From assembly GCA_035235625.1 (NCBI GenBank), contig CP141149.1, positions 29,691,753 to 29,755,752 of the forward strand: a DNA stretch of 64,000 nt. The letters are read 5' to 3'. Both the position numbers and the translations under genes were made by a program. Origin of the DNA: Saururus chinensis. Lineage: Eukaryota; Streptophyta; Magnoliopsida; Piperales; Saururaceae. The first letter of the stretch is position 1. Every line of letters starts with the position of its first letter. Positions 1 through 12,019 of the stretch are shown here, piece after piece. The notes below the pieces were generated by a model. It was not told the origin of the DNA and searched no databases. It saw only the letters and a program-made list of their open reading frames with translations.

Positions 1-3
1 TAC

Positions 4-3000
4 CTCATGTCGACCTAATAAAACTCTGACATGATCACCAATAGATATAGTAGTCTTCTGCTTGTCCAATGCAGTGAACATTTTATCATGTATTTGACTC
101 TTGATTTCTTCTAGCGTAACACATACAATCTCCTCTATATCATAATTGACTTTAAGAACCTGAGGTAAAAAACATTATTCATATATATTATGAGTCCCAT
201 TTAGAAGTGACTGGGCTCATGTGTGACCGCATGAGCCCAGGCAGCTTCAGTGGTCGGATTCACATGTTACTCGGGACATTTAAGCCCTGAGTAACACGAG
301 CTGTTGGATCTAAAGCCAACCGCTTGCAGCGCCCGGGCTCACGTAGTCACACGTGAGCCTGGGCATTTTTAAACTTTGTCCATATATCAAGCCCTTCAAC
401 ACATAATTCAAACAAAACAACTTAAGAATTGCACTCAAATAAAAAAAACTACAGACTAAATCCTTGAAGATTACCAATTAATTACTAAAACTCTGTTTGT
501 TTTGATCGTAAGACAAAGCAGCAACCACATAAACACAAAGAGATTACCTTCAATAAGTCATCCTCGATAGATATGATCACCCCAAAATCTTTTTGGCTGC
601 ATAAAAGAATACATGTAATGGAGAGAGAGAGAGAGAGCAAAGAAGCTAGATATGCATGCTGTAGTATTCGGGAATACATAACGTACTTGATTAAGACAAA
701 GTCTAAGACTCGAAAATGCTGCCCTCCTTTAGACGTTTCAGACGTTTCATCTAACACTTTGCCATCCTTCACACAACGATTTTGCTTCCCCCCACCATAA
801 ACTGATGGAAGCCAGTCTAAACTCTCTGCTCCATCTTCAGCGACTTCAAATTTATGTATCTCATTCATGGAAGGCTGTATATCCCAGTAGCTTAATGATT
901 TAAGTGACACTTTCTTGTACAAATACCCATCTTTGAGCATCAAACCATCTAGTATCTCAAAAATCTCGCCTGTCTGGCCATCACGTCTATTTTCAACATG
1001 AGCACGAAATTCCCTAATAAAAACAGTGAAAGCTTTGTCACAACCAAACATAACAGCAGACATAAAAAAAAATCTCAAATCATTCCACTTTCTGAAACTT
1101 TACCTTATCGTAATCACAATCAAGTAGCACCTTTTCCCAATAATTTGGGGCCGGTGACATGGATCCTTTAACTTATAATAAAGAATTTTTTTCTCCTAAA
1201 ATTCTCCCATTTTTTTGCTTCTTTAATACAAATCATCACACATGCTGAAAAATTGCAGAAGCTGGGTCGTTTCAGATGGTCCTCTTATTAGTGTTATTTT
1301 TTAGTTAAAAAAAAGTATGCCATTCCTCTTTTATGAAGTTACTGTCACGTCCATCACACTAAGCATTTTTGTAATCACATTTTAGTCCCTTTCAAGCACA
1401 AAAATCATGTGGCAGACAAAGAGGCCATATTTATTAGGATAACAAGTTGGATCACACACCACAAAATTTAACAAAAGACCTGCTGATTACTATACTCAAT
1501 TTGTAATTGACTAGAAAGATAATAAGATGATGGCGGATGAGATACCTAAGTTCATAGGAACGGATTAAACGAGGAGCCGGTACTGAAGATGGCTTAGAAG
1601 TCACGCCGCCACCCTAAAAGTTTTAGATAAATGGTGATACTTCAGTTCACATATAGAAGAGTAATCTCATTTTTAAAATCATATCAATGAGAAAAACAAA
1701 ACACATTTATATGCAGTATATAATCAGGAGGATTAACCATGGATTAAGAGAAAGGGAAATAGAAGATAGAGTATGCATCTAACAGTCAAACATACAACAA
1801 TGTGACCACCAAAGAAGAAAACAAAACAGAGCAGAGACTCAGGAGATATATTGAAACTAAATCTAAAGTCAGATTTTATCTTCCGTATTATACTGACTCT
1901 CAACCAACATTTACAAACATGAATTGGTGCATTAAGGTATTTGGAAGTATCTAAAATGAATCAGCTTCAATCCCCATTTTGAAAGTGTCACCATTCACCA
2001 TTCATTATAAGAAGAAGTTCAGAAAAACATCTCCATCTTCCAATATAAAGGAAAATTTGGATATAAATTTTTCCTGAGATGCTTCTAAATCACTTAGGTT
2101 GATCAACTAATGAAAAAAATCTTAGGTTCCACAGTTTTTACAAGTGATTTACAGTAACGCATAACTAACTTAAACAAAGATAATACACATGATAGAAATG
2201 ACATCACGACAAGCTTATAATATTTCAAGGTAACCAAGGAAGTTCCGTCACACCAAAAATATGCATAGTAAAACTTCTCTTGGGACCTTCTTCACTCAGA
2301 GCTATTTGTCAAAAAACAAAGATACCCAAAAGATAAAATGATATAATTCAAAGGTAAGTAATCTGTAGTACAGTCTTGTCTCAAATATGAGTAAAGGAAA
2401 ATCATTATTGCAATTAGTAATGATGAATGTGAAACTGGAAATATAAGCTTGAGTTGCTACAAATTTTTGGGCCAATGAACGAAGATCAATCCTTGGAATT
2501 AGCTGAACAGTGGCTCTTCCACTTTTACTATCAACAGCTACGACCTACGAAGAACAATACAATCACAATAGGAGAATACAAAGTATAAACAAACCAGCAA
2601 GCAATTTGTGGAGATGTATTATACCTTAGCTAGATCCCCTTTATATATCCCACTTTTCATGCGCACCCATGTCCCAATAGAGACTCCATAAGACTTACTT
2701 TGAACAGACAGCAGATGAGGAGCTTCGTTCTTTGGAACTAGTGTTATTCTGCTCAAATAAATATTACAAAATCCCTTGCATGCCTACATTACAGATGACT
2801 TGTACCTGGATTAGACAAAAGTTGTCCCCTAGAAATATCTGACTTAAGTGCCAGCCAAAATTACCTCAATAACATCGGATTCCTTTTCAGCTTCAATGAA
2901 AATGTAACCTTTTAGGTGGTCAAGTGCAAAGGCCGATGTTATCTTTAGCTCATTCTTGACTGAGGACAGGTCAAAAAACTTTTGAATTAGACAAAATGTT

Positions 3001-4044
3001 AACCAACGCTCTCTTCCAACCTGTGAACAGTAAATTTAGAAAAAATAAATGAATATGCAAACATGGTACCAATACACAGCTCGAATAACACTTTCATGAG
3101 TAATGACATTATAACATACCATGCATTTGACCTTCCAAAGGTTCGGATCTGTCTTTGTAGGTCCCAAATCCACTCTCTCCTCAAAATCCTTAGTGTCCTC
3201 CCACTCATCCTCATGCGCAACATTGTTGGATCTACGCGCAAAACGCTCCTTTATGTACTTCTCAAGTTCTGCGTCATAAGCCTCCTCCTCTTTCACATCC
3301 ACCGGTATCGCATATATTCTAGCAGTTTTAGCACTTTGTTTCGAACATGTTAAGTCATCATCTGCAAAAGGACGCACAGGATAATGAAGCATATTACAAA
3401 CACATTCAATGACAAAATATAGAAACAACTGCCCTTTCATCATCGACAGAAGGCAGAAACAATATTTCAGAAACAAAAAATAAAGTGAAAATTTTTAACA
3501 AATAATCAAGACAATCCTGCACATGTCATCTATTTTGCAACACCATATACCTGAACTGCATGTATCTTAACAAAGAGAAACTAAATGATTCTATCTGTTA
3601 AACGCTATCTGCAATGACAATATCCACGCAGGACCATGTGTCATACTCCAACCAAAGCCACATACTAAAATGTACCAGAATCTCTCAAAACCCTATGTAT
3701 GCTTGAATGTGCTGCATGTCTCTGAATCTACATTTACATTGCAATGTCAGGTACTTGATTTGATTAGCAAGTTGACTAGGGCTAGACTAAAGTATGAATA
3801 TCTTATAGTTACCATGTTCAATAAAGTCATCCCCACTATCGGAGAGCTCTTCCTCCTCGGAGTCGGCGTCCATGGCTTCGTCGTCGATGAACCCGAGAGC
3901 CTCCGGGCGACTCCTCTTCCGACTCCTGTGGTCATCGGAATCGACCGTCTTAGAGGCCGACTTCCGCTTGCTCGAGCGAGATGGTCCGGCAACATCCTTC
4001 CCCTTCCCCGATTTTCCCACCGCCTGCTTTCCCTTCACCGCCAT
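4..4044 (-). CDS. KTF1: KTF1/SPT5-like RNA-directed DNA methylation effector (5' part, 9 exons)
   Basis: Exons in transcription order: 3813-4044, 3120-3361, 2865-3020, 2625-2783, 2461-2544, 1546-1613, 687-1013, 548-596, 4-159. All junctions are GT/AG and sum to 491 codons in one frame. The start is ATG at 4044 (MAVKGKQAVGKSGK). Residues 1-77 are basic then acidic, with nuclear-signal-like RSRKRSRPE. Next comes the SPT5 NGN domain (LWKVKCMVGRERW, then FALDHLKGYIFIEAEKE), then a KOW-type segment (GTWVRMKSGIYKGDLAKVV, LIPRIDLRSLAQKF). The following VPAPRLI, LDGLMLKDGYLYKKVS, KDFGVII and MFTALDKQKTTISI blocks resemble plant KTF1/RDM3/SPT5L more than canonical SPT5. From the family, KTF1 binds Pol V transcripts and recruits AGO4 through C-terminal WG/GW repeats; that half lies beyond the left edge and cannot be checked. 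The alternative is a canonical SPT5; family membership is nearly certain. Confidence 0.85.
209..366. repeat. Palindromic MITE-like hairpin in KTF1 intron 8
   Basis: The left arm (212-245) and right arm (326-363) are imperfect inverted repeats built around the words GGGCTCATGTGTGAC and GTCACACGTGAGCC. Each arm also contains an internal inverted pair (GGGCTCAT with ATGAGCCC). A second inner stem, GTTACTCGGG with CCCTGAGTAAC, lies at about 265-293. It sits between exons 8 and 9 of the KTF1-like gene and is far more GC-rich than the surrounding intron. I could not identify a target-site duplication. Confidence 0.65.
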
Positions 4045-6925
4045 CTCCGGCGATCACACAGAGCAGAGGAATGAGGCTCGAAGCACCATCATGCAGCGCT
4101 ACTGTCGTCAGTACGGACGACAAAAAATTAGAATAGACCTGGAGTACGAGAAAATTGCTATGGAGCCTATAAGCCGGCCGGCCGGGAATGTTTTAGGTGA
4201 GGACCAAATCGTAATTTACTATTTCAGCATTGGCATCAACGGGATGAGCCCACGGGCTAGTGTAGAACAGTTCATTTGTGGGGCCCAGAACAATAGTCAG
4301 TAAGATTCGTAGCCACGTGGTTATTCCGTGGATAATGTCCCGTAAGCTAATAAAAGCTAATAATTTCTACGTTCGATTAGTGCGCTTCGCAGGAAGGCTA
4401 TGCCGCCGCCAGGTGGGCCTTGCCATGGGTCGACACTCGACAGCCCACATTTTAATCCAAGCCAAAATGGGCCGGTTCTAATTAAAGTTTCGCAGCCAAA
4501 GAAAAAGGCTTCGCTGCAGGTCCAAATCAAGGTGGGACAGACGCAACCCCTGCGCCGAATTACCCAATTCCAATTCCGATTTCGATTCGGGATTTCATCA
4601 CTGAGAGGAATTTCTTTTTTGCCTTATCTTTCCTTTTAACCAAACAACCCCTTTCTAACGGTCTGGCCCATAAATGATTTTACTTTTACCGAATAAAATT
4701 ATATATAATTTGTACAAGAGTTTTGATTGTACAGAAAGAGCAAAATAATTATCTAAAAAACTTACCTAAAAAATTCTTCCAACTTATTTTGTTAAGCAGA
4801 TTGTGTTAGTGCATATCACTATCCAATAATTATTAGTGTCGACTTTTCTCTGAGACGGATTTGGTATAGGGACGTCGACGTCACCTTCCAAGGCTCCATT
4901 TTTCACACAGGATTTATCATTTTGAAAATGCTTATATACCAATTTTGTACAATAAATTTAAATCCCTATAAGGTGACTGTTTTTTTGTTGGACGGTAAAA
5001 ATGAGCCGTTCACTTTTTCATTGTCTAACAAAAATTTATCATTAGACAAAAACTTATCACCTCGTGTTTATTTATATAGGGCAAACATATTTTTATTTCC
5101 ACAGCAAAACACAGACACAAATTAACCAATTTTGATTGCCTTAATAGCGAATTTGAACACTGACAAATAGTTGTATATGAGCTCATTTTTAATGGTAATA
5201 AGGACCTAGTAAAAATAGGGATTAATAGCTATATAACATGTTATGATTTGCCCTAACATGGTACATAACTTGTAGACATTGGTAAATAGTAAAAAAAAGA
5301 GATAAGTTAAGAGTTGCATAACTACTAGACACGAAAATTTGGTTTTTTGAGTGTTTGTACGTTTGTGTTTGTAGGAGACAAACTAAGACAAAAAACATAA
5401 TGCAAATTAAGACGGACATAATGAATACAGATGAAGGGTATGCATATAATGGACGGATATCTTTTTTTTGTCAATGAGCACCCCTACTAAATGGTATTGG
5501 CTTTAACAATATTGTGAAAGAAGAAAGAGTGAGGTAGGTATATTAGATATATTTGAAAAAAATAAGATAAGGAAGAGTGAGGTGGGTATAAGAGAATTTG
5601 CAACGAGGAATATGAGAGGGAGACATTGTTTTTAAATATTTATTGTAAGTTGTAAAGGACTTTTTATATGTGACAGTTTAGTACAACGACACACGCTAAC
5701 AGAGATTATGACCCTGAGCCCCCCTAAATATTTTGAAATTAATAGGAGGGCATGTAAGTAAATGATCATGCATCCCCATAATATTTCGTAGCTGCCCTTC
5801 CCCCTCCCCCACAATTACACATACCGCCCCCTCAGGAATTTCCTGACTCCACCCTTATTGCAAATGCAATCCATAAAAATTGGCTAATCTAAAAAGAGCG
5901 GTGGCATAACTATAAAAATAAAGGTGTGGCATACGATTTTCTTGGTCTAAAACACCTTAATTGTGGACAAGGAAACAAAGAATAGCATTGAAAGACAAAA
6001 AAAAAAAAATAGATGAAAAAAGCGGGAGACCAAAGGGCAAGACCATGCAAAGCATGAAGATACAAAGCACATGATATAACATGAGCCTGTTTATTGGCGC
6101 CTTCTTTGGCTGCATAATCATCCAAAGAATGTGTCCCCGTTGACATTAACAACAACCAAAAAAAAAGGCGAAGAAAGCAATGACATTCTTGTTCCTACTT
6201 GAATGGAGCCCTCAAACTTTACACTCTCATTCCATGGCCGAACGTAAAAGCGTGCATTCACCAAAGAGAAACAATTCAGCTTCTGAATCGAACTGAGCAA
6301 GCCTACGTGAAAGCTTTTTTCGCTGCGGGAGTAGTGATTGTTTAAAATTAACATGTTGTAAGATTAATGTTATTTCACATGAAAGCATGTATCTAAACGA
6401 GGATTGAACCCCTTGCGGTGGCAGTTTAATTCTAATTTCTTTATGGAGCAGATAATTAATCTTATCAAATAATGCAAGACGCTGAAAATTAAGTGTACTT
6501 TTGTGGGCACTGAATTAAGCTAAGCTTAGGACAAATCCAGTTATTTTTTAACCCCTTGTGGTTTATCATTTGCTTTTGTTCGTTGCAATAGGAACATGAA
6601 ACGTGTTCTTTAGAAAAAACGGTGCATGGAACAAATTTGACCACACGAACTGATTCTGACCCGTGTCACATGCAACAAATGCGCCGTCAGTACTAGCGAA
6701 TGGTGGGCTGTGGAGGCGTTCGTTTCACACCTTCTTGGCTGTGGTTCTGCTGTCCTTTAATGGCTGAAGAAATATAGTTAAGAAAACAACTAAGTTATAG
6801 AGCAGCCCCAGTCAAATCCCCGGAACTACTCTCACTTTCCAGTAAGTGAGACAGTAACTTGCACTAACTGTGTATTAGTGAGTACGCCATCAATTGTGTG
6901 GATTATTGACTCAGACTAATGTGTG

Positions 6926-6928
<3 letters not shown>

Positions 6929-6962
<34 letters not shown>
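6929..6962. repeat. (TA)n microsatellite
   Basis: Uninterrupted alternating TA of about 34 bases in AT-rich intergenic DNA. Confidence 0.95.
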
Positions 6963-6968
<6 letters not shown>

Positions 6969-7575
6969 ATTTTATGAGTGCTTAATAATGGAAATTGATA
7001 GTCTTATGCCATATTTTTTTATATTATTAACCTTACACCACTTTGGATAAAGAAAGAAAGTCCCATATGACAATTATGAGAATTGCTTTTCCCTATCTAA
7101 TCAAAAGCGGTGTAAAACCTAATATAGATAAATAGGGTGTTATTGTAATTATACTAGTAAAATTAATGTTCCTTTATAAGCATTCGGGGCATGCTATTTT
7201 AATGCATTAAGAACTAAGATAATTAAACACCAAAAGAGACCAATTTAATAAATTGAATAATTATTAACTACCCTCTTGCATGCAAAAATGTTGTGCAAAA
7301 CACCTGTTACTTCACGTGAAGAGGTTGTACAATTTTGAGATGTTGAAAATTAAATTCACTCAAACGAGTGGGAGCTGTTAGACGTTGGCATCCTTATGGA
7401 TGCACGTCCAGAAAGTTCAAGTAATTAATAGATAGTTATTAAATTAATGAGTCTATATGCACCCATTAATCACTACAACGCCCTATTTTTCTCCTAAATT
7501 TATAAGGGGGTTTATAAAATTATTGGGGCACTGAGGGATTTATTGAGGTGTATATAGACTTATTTTTATTAAATA

Positions 7576-7764
7576 CTCTCTTGGTCTTTATAGATGTTGA
7601 ATATCCTTATGGACGGTAGAAATGGTGGTTTTTATTGAATAGTCATAAAACACACATCTATAAAACATACATCTAAAAGAAAGAAATAAACTTATGATAT
7701 ACACTTTTTTTTAAGTACTCAATCACTTAAATTAAACAAATAGAGCTATTAATCTAAGACGAAG
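7576..7764. mobile_element. Stowaway-like MITE (degenerate)
   Basis: This segment is flanked by TA on both sides (7574-7575 and 7765-7766). It begins CTCTCTTGGTCTT and ends AGCTATTAATCTAAGACGAAG. Its interior (AAACTTATGATA, AAGTACTCAATCACTTAAATT, GAGCTATTAAT) matches the element in WDR3 intron 2 at 31518-31718, so the two belong to one family. The terminal inverted repeats are eroded. Confidence 0.55.
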
Positions 7765-8571
7765 TATCTTTTAACTTAAAAACTCCAAGCCAATTGCTAA
7801 ATTTTTTATATAAATCCTCTAAGAGACCAAAAGGAGAAGGATGAAGGTAATGGAGAAATGAAAATGCTTTCTTGAACAGTTTATGCCTAGAGCCCAAGCA
7901 CACTACATAATATTCCTAATATAGTATATAGAGGCTGAAACCATAACTATGTACCATATTAAACTTAGCCTCTATCTATTATATTAGGGACCTATGTAAC
8001 ATGATTATATGGCTTTAGTCATGGAGCCCAATCAGGCTAAGGCTAGACGAATTCATGTCAAAAAAATTGGGAATTCGCATGGGACTCTTTGTAATCATCT
8101 GCAAAAGTTCGATTTGGACGAAGTGAGTCAACATAAACCAAATGATGGTGACAATCCTTATACCGAGATGCTTATGTGTAGAAGTACATATCAACACAAG
8201 GCACATCCAAAGGTTTGTATGCCTCTTCCAAACAAGGTATCGTGCAGCAGCGGGCGTTCCGCACAATAATTTTCTAATCAATCAACGATCACGTGAAAGC
8301 ACAATTATATAAGGATGGGGTCACGGGAAGGAAAATTTAAACATTTTCCATCCTGAGATGGAACAGCTGTGGCTCGGCCAATAAATGAGATGTTATTTTC
8401 TTCTCATTTGTTGAGACCTCGAGCGAGTAATTCAAGAGGTTGAAGTTGAACTCAGTTAGTGTCCTATGGACGTCCAGCTTTGATCATCTAATTCTGCACC
8501 AGTTACAAAAGAGCATATTAAGCATATGAATGGATGTTAGGATAAGTTTTTGGGTGTACGTCGTACGCCGC

Positions 8572-8694
8572 CGTGTTAACTGTGTATTCTACAATCTACC
8601 TATTAGTATGGGATAATTGTCCGTGCCCTAGCATCTCACATATTATATTGATGGAATAAGTGGTACAATACACAGTGAAATACACCATTAACAC
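8572..8694. repeat. Short foldback repeat
   Basis: The left arm starts CGTGTTAACTGTGTATTC (8572 on). The right arm, read in reverse complement, starts CGTGTTAATGGTGTATTTC and ends near 8694. The arms enclose about 60 bases, as in a small foldback MITE. No target duplication was identified. Confidence 0.5.
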
Positions 8695-8834
8695 GTATAT
8701 AATGCAGACTCAAAAAATTTATGGGATATGGGTGTTAGACGAGAAGGTATTAAGTAGAACCATTCTACCACGTGATGTGTGTCATTGAGGTTTTCACATG
8801 TAAACTGAAATGTATGCCTCAATTTACTCACATT

Positions 8835-8836
<2 letters not shown>

Positions 8837-8896
<60 letters not shown>

Positions 8897-8905
8897 TATA
8901 TATAA
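8837..8905. repeat. (TA)n microsatellite, slightly interrupted
   Basis: Alternating TA runs for about 55 bases, then a short AAATATATATATAAA continuation. It lies about 320 bases downstream of the transporter stop codon. Confidence 0.9.
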
Positions 8906-9226
8906 ATTATTTAAATATCTCGATTATTATGTGGACACTATAACGGATCCACTGAATAATTTTTCGTATTAAACATGTGGACACTATTACTACATTTATA
9001 AGGTGCATTCGTCCACAAGCCCAAACATAATTTTGTGGTGTACATTGTTGCTTCTTTGATGGGGTTTACTCTACACAACACATAGGCATACAGCTGAGAC
9101 AAGAAGACTCCCATATTTCTTTCGTTTTGCCTCTTTCTACCATTTTTTATCCCGCCCTTTTCAAGAACTTTCCTTCTGTTTCCTGCTGAACGTGCAAGTC
9201 CAACGCCGTCCCTCGTCGGTATTCGT

Positions 9227-11116
9227 TCATTTATTCTCTACTCTTGCTTTGGTTGTCGAGCTTTCGTCCTCTTTCTCCACCGCAGCGCGGCCATTCCCGG
9301 CGGCCAAAGCCCACAATTGTGACTCGGGCTCCGCCTCCGCAGCCTCTCTGAACTTGGCATATATGTCCCCTCCGTAGAATTTCCTGGTCCTCATTACCAG
9401 AATCAGGGTAACTAATGAACCGAGCAAGGTTACCCCTGCTATGATGAAGAAGGACAGCCGAAAACATTGCGACCCAATGCAGGTCAAATCGTTCCCAACG
9501 GCGCCGGTGACTTCCCGCTGTTTCTGCACCTCCCTGTCGTACAAGTATCCCGCCACCCGGACGTTCAGTATGTAGGATCCGATGGGGCTGGCCACGCCTC
9601 CGAAGTTGTAGAGGGTGGAGTAGTACTTGAGGCCAAAAATCTCAGAGATGATGGCGAAGAGGAGCGGCCACTGCGCGCCGAAGCAGAAGCCGATGATGAC
9701 AGAGGCTACGTAGAGGCCGTTGGGGACGGCGAAGGCTATGAGTAGGTGACCGACGCAGGCGAGGAGGAGGATGAGTGTAAGCACGAGAGGCCGGGGGAAT
9801 TTGTACTTGCTAAGTAAGACCTCGGAGGCGAAACCGGAGAACAGGCGGCCGACGCAGTTCCAGATGCTGATGAGGGAGACGAAGGTGCCGATGCTCCTAG
9901 TGGGGTAGCCCAATGACTCCCCGATCTGGCCCATGTTGTCGATGACCGTCAAGGTGCCCCCCACCCCACAGATGGTCGCGAAGAAGAGAATGAGCATGTC
10001 CACGCTCACCAGAGCCTGCAGGATCGTGAAGTCATCCCCCCTATCCGGTGCTTTGAAGATTCTGCTGAACCATGACATCACGGAGGACTTCTTACTGCTA
10101 TTCGTCGTTGTCGTTGTCATGGTCATCGCTGATGTCGGCAACTGAAGTAACTCGGTGGTAGAAGCAGTCGACGGAGTGGCTGGTGCAGCCGGTGGAGCAG
10201 CAGCAGGAGGAGGAGGAAGGGGCTTCTCGATGGCCACTGCAATAGGATTGGATTGGTTCTGAAGTTGCTTCTTAATTTTGTACAGAGAGAGCTCCTCCTT
10301 GATTACGATGGCAAGGGGGAGGAAGAGGAGGATGAGGAGGACGGCGGAGGAGGCCTGGTACTCGGACATGGAGAAGGTGACTTGCTTCTCGACAACGATA
10401 ACGACCATGAGGTAGGCGGCAAGGGCGAGGATGATGTAGAGGAACCAGTAGAAGATTTTGAGCTCGCGGGGGTTGCGGACGACGCGCATGATGCGGATAG
10501 TGTAGAGGAAGACGAGGGAGATGGCGGCGGGGAGCCAGCCGATGAGGAGGATGATGGACTCGGGGTCGTCACCGTAGAAGGCATGGTACATCTGGGTGAT
10601 GATAGCGCCGCTAAGGCCGACGAAGGCCTTGAGGAGGCCGAGCACCACCCCTCGGCTCTCGGGGAAGTTCTTGACGCAGGTGACGAGGGCGCCGGTGTTA
10701 GCAAAGGACTGCGAGTTGGCCCCGATGCAGATGTAGAGGCACATCTGCCAGACCTGGGGGCGGGCGGTGCGGCCGGTGACGGCCAGCCAGATCATGAGGT
10801 AGCCGGAGAGGTTCATGGCGGCTCCTATCCCGAGGACGACCCAGGGCGGGGTGACCTCATTGATGAGGCCGGAGAGGACACCCACGTTAGCACCCAAGTC
10901 CTTGAAGAAGCTCAGGGTGTTGAGGGTCTGCTGGTCGTATCCCAGCGAGCTCTTGATGACCTTCGAGTAGATGCTGAAGATATACGTCGCACCGGCGGCC
11001 GACATGATAAGGAAGGAAGCAAACACCATGAACCACCGCCCCTGCACCACCTGAACCGCCACCCGGAAGGCCTCCGTGCCCCGGAGGCTGCCGCCGCCCG
11101 CTGGTGCCACCACCAT
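9227..11116 (-). CDS. Nodulin-like / NFD4-like major facilitator transporter, intronless, 629 aa
   Basis: A single uninterrupted frame from ATG at 11116 to TGA at 9227 encodes an integral membrane protein. The N-terminal half (about residues 20-270) is the plant nodulin-like domain: QGRWFMVFASFLIMSAAGAT, IYSKVIKSSLGYDQQTLNTL, FFKDLGANVGVLSGL and NTGALVTCVKNFPESRG. A hydrophilic Pro/Ala/Ser/Thr-rich loop follows (about 285-345, with PLPPPP and a run of threonines). Six more membrane spans then carry DNMGQIGESLGY, FGAQWPLLFAIISEIFGLKY and YNFGGVASPIGSYI, typical of NUCLEAR FUSION DEFECTIVE 4-like proteins. Length and layout fit a complete member. The substrate is unknown; the NFD4 name comes from an Arabidopsis karyogamy mutant and does not establish function here. 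The reading frame is markedly GC-rich compared with its surroundings, which opens long antisense frames that I do not annotate. Confidence 0.92.
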   Translation of the reverse strand: MVVAPAGGGSLRGTEAFRVAVQVVQGRWFMVFASFLIMSAAGATYIFSIYSKVIKSSLGYDQQTLNTLSFFKDLGANVGVLSGLINEVTPPWVVLGIGAAMNLSGYLMIWLAVTGRTARPQVWQMCLYICIGANSQSFANTGALVTCVKNFPESRGVVLGLLKAFVGLSGAIITQMYHAFYGDDPESIILLIGWLPAAISLVFLYTIRIMRVVRNPRELKIFYWFLYIILALAAYLMVVIVVEKQVTFSMSEYQASSAVLLILLFLPLAIVIKEELSLYKIKKQLQNQSNPIAVAIEKPLPPPPAAAPPAAPATPSTASTTELLQLPTSAMTMTTTTTNSSKKSSVMSWFSRIFKAPDRGDDFTILQALVSVDMLILFFATICGVGGTLTVIDNMGQIGESLGYPTRSIGTFVSLISIWNCVGRLFSGFASEVLLSKYKFPRPLVLTLILLLACVGHLLIAFAVPNGLYVASVIIGFCFGAQWPLLFAIISEIFGLKYYSTLYNFGGVASPIGSYILNVRVAGYLYDREVQKQREVTGAVGNDLTCIGSQCFRLSFFIIAGVTLLGSLVTLILVMRTRKFYGGDIYAKFREAAEAEPESQLWALAAGNGRAAVEKEDESSTTKARVENK

Positions 11117-12019
11117 CTTCTAATATTAATCCCTTACGGTACCTCCAGACTCCTCTCTTTCTCGGTCTCTCACACTCAGTACTCACTCCCGGAAGCCTGC
11201 GGCAAGTAAGCGCAGAGCGAGTTTAGTTCGCTCCGTCTTGCTCGCAACAAGGGATGGGAGGAGGCAATTGCTTGGATGGAATAAAATAAGATGTTTGTGG
11301 TAAATAAATATATAGAGAGAGTTTGGGACTGGTGTGAAGGGTGGACTGGCCTGACATAGATGTGGACTGGAGGACTCCCAAGTCTACACACCACCATCTT
11401 TTTGACTTGGGTGCTCTGATTAGCGGTGGAACTCTTTGGTCTTATTTTAAGGGCAGATAGATCGAAAGTTATCGAACATAATTAGGAATGAATGATTAAG
11501 AAAAGCGGATCGGGCAAAAGTTCCACGAGTTCTCGGATTCATACACATGGTTGGATTTATACGTTGCAAAGTAACTTCCCCAATTAGTACCTGATAGAGT
11601 ATAGTCAACGGGCCTTTTGGGTTATTTCTCGGCACTTTACCTTGGCTGAATAAGTTTCATGGACTTATATTTATTTATTTGTGAGATGTGTCGTTTAACA
11701 ACGTATAAACTTGTACTAACGATGAATTGACTATACGCAACAACTGGATCCAGTTCAGAGAACTAAGAGGATGGTGCAGTAGGCATAAGCCGATAACAAT
11801 CGCATTCTTTTTGCCACCGGTATCTACAAATCGATTGATGTTCAAAAACCAATTAAGCCAATTTTAACAATAGTTTGTTGTGCTTCCACCGTGTGTTAGC
11901 TCTAGGCATCCCACGACGGATTAGACAGGTTTTGGGCTCTAGGTCCGGTGAGTAGCTTTTTTCTTTTTTTCTTTGTGGTCCAGCTGGGTAGTCTGTTTTC
12001 CTGATGAATATGATTATAC

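Larger units (their letters stand above)
4045..9226. other. Intergenic region between KTF1-like 5' end and transporter 3' end
   Basis: No gene could be supported here. About 4045-4640 is the probable KTF1-like leader and promoter; it is fairly GC-rich, with GGGCC-type promoter words near 4280 and 4470. The rest is AT-rich spacer with two (TA)n microsatellites (about 6929-6962 and 8837-8905), a Stowaway-like element (7576-7764) and a small inverted repeat (8572-8694). Short open frames such as 8009-8269 lack recognisable domains. Confidence 0.6.

Noticed and set aside
8009-8269. 86-aa plus-strand frame
   Set aside because: No recognisable motif, lies in AT-rich spacer, and an equally long frame exists on the opposite strand.
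10253-11209. 318-aa plus-strand open frame
   Set aside because: It is antisense to the GC-rich transporter gene. Its composition (runs of E, D and G) is the shadow of hydrophobic codons on the other strand.
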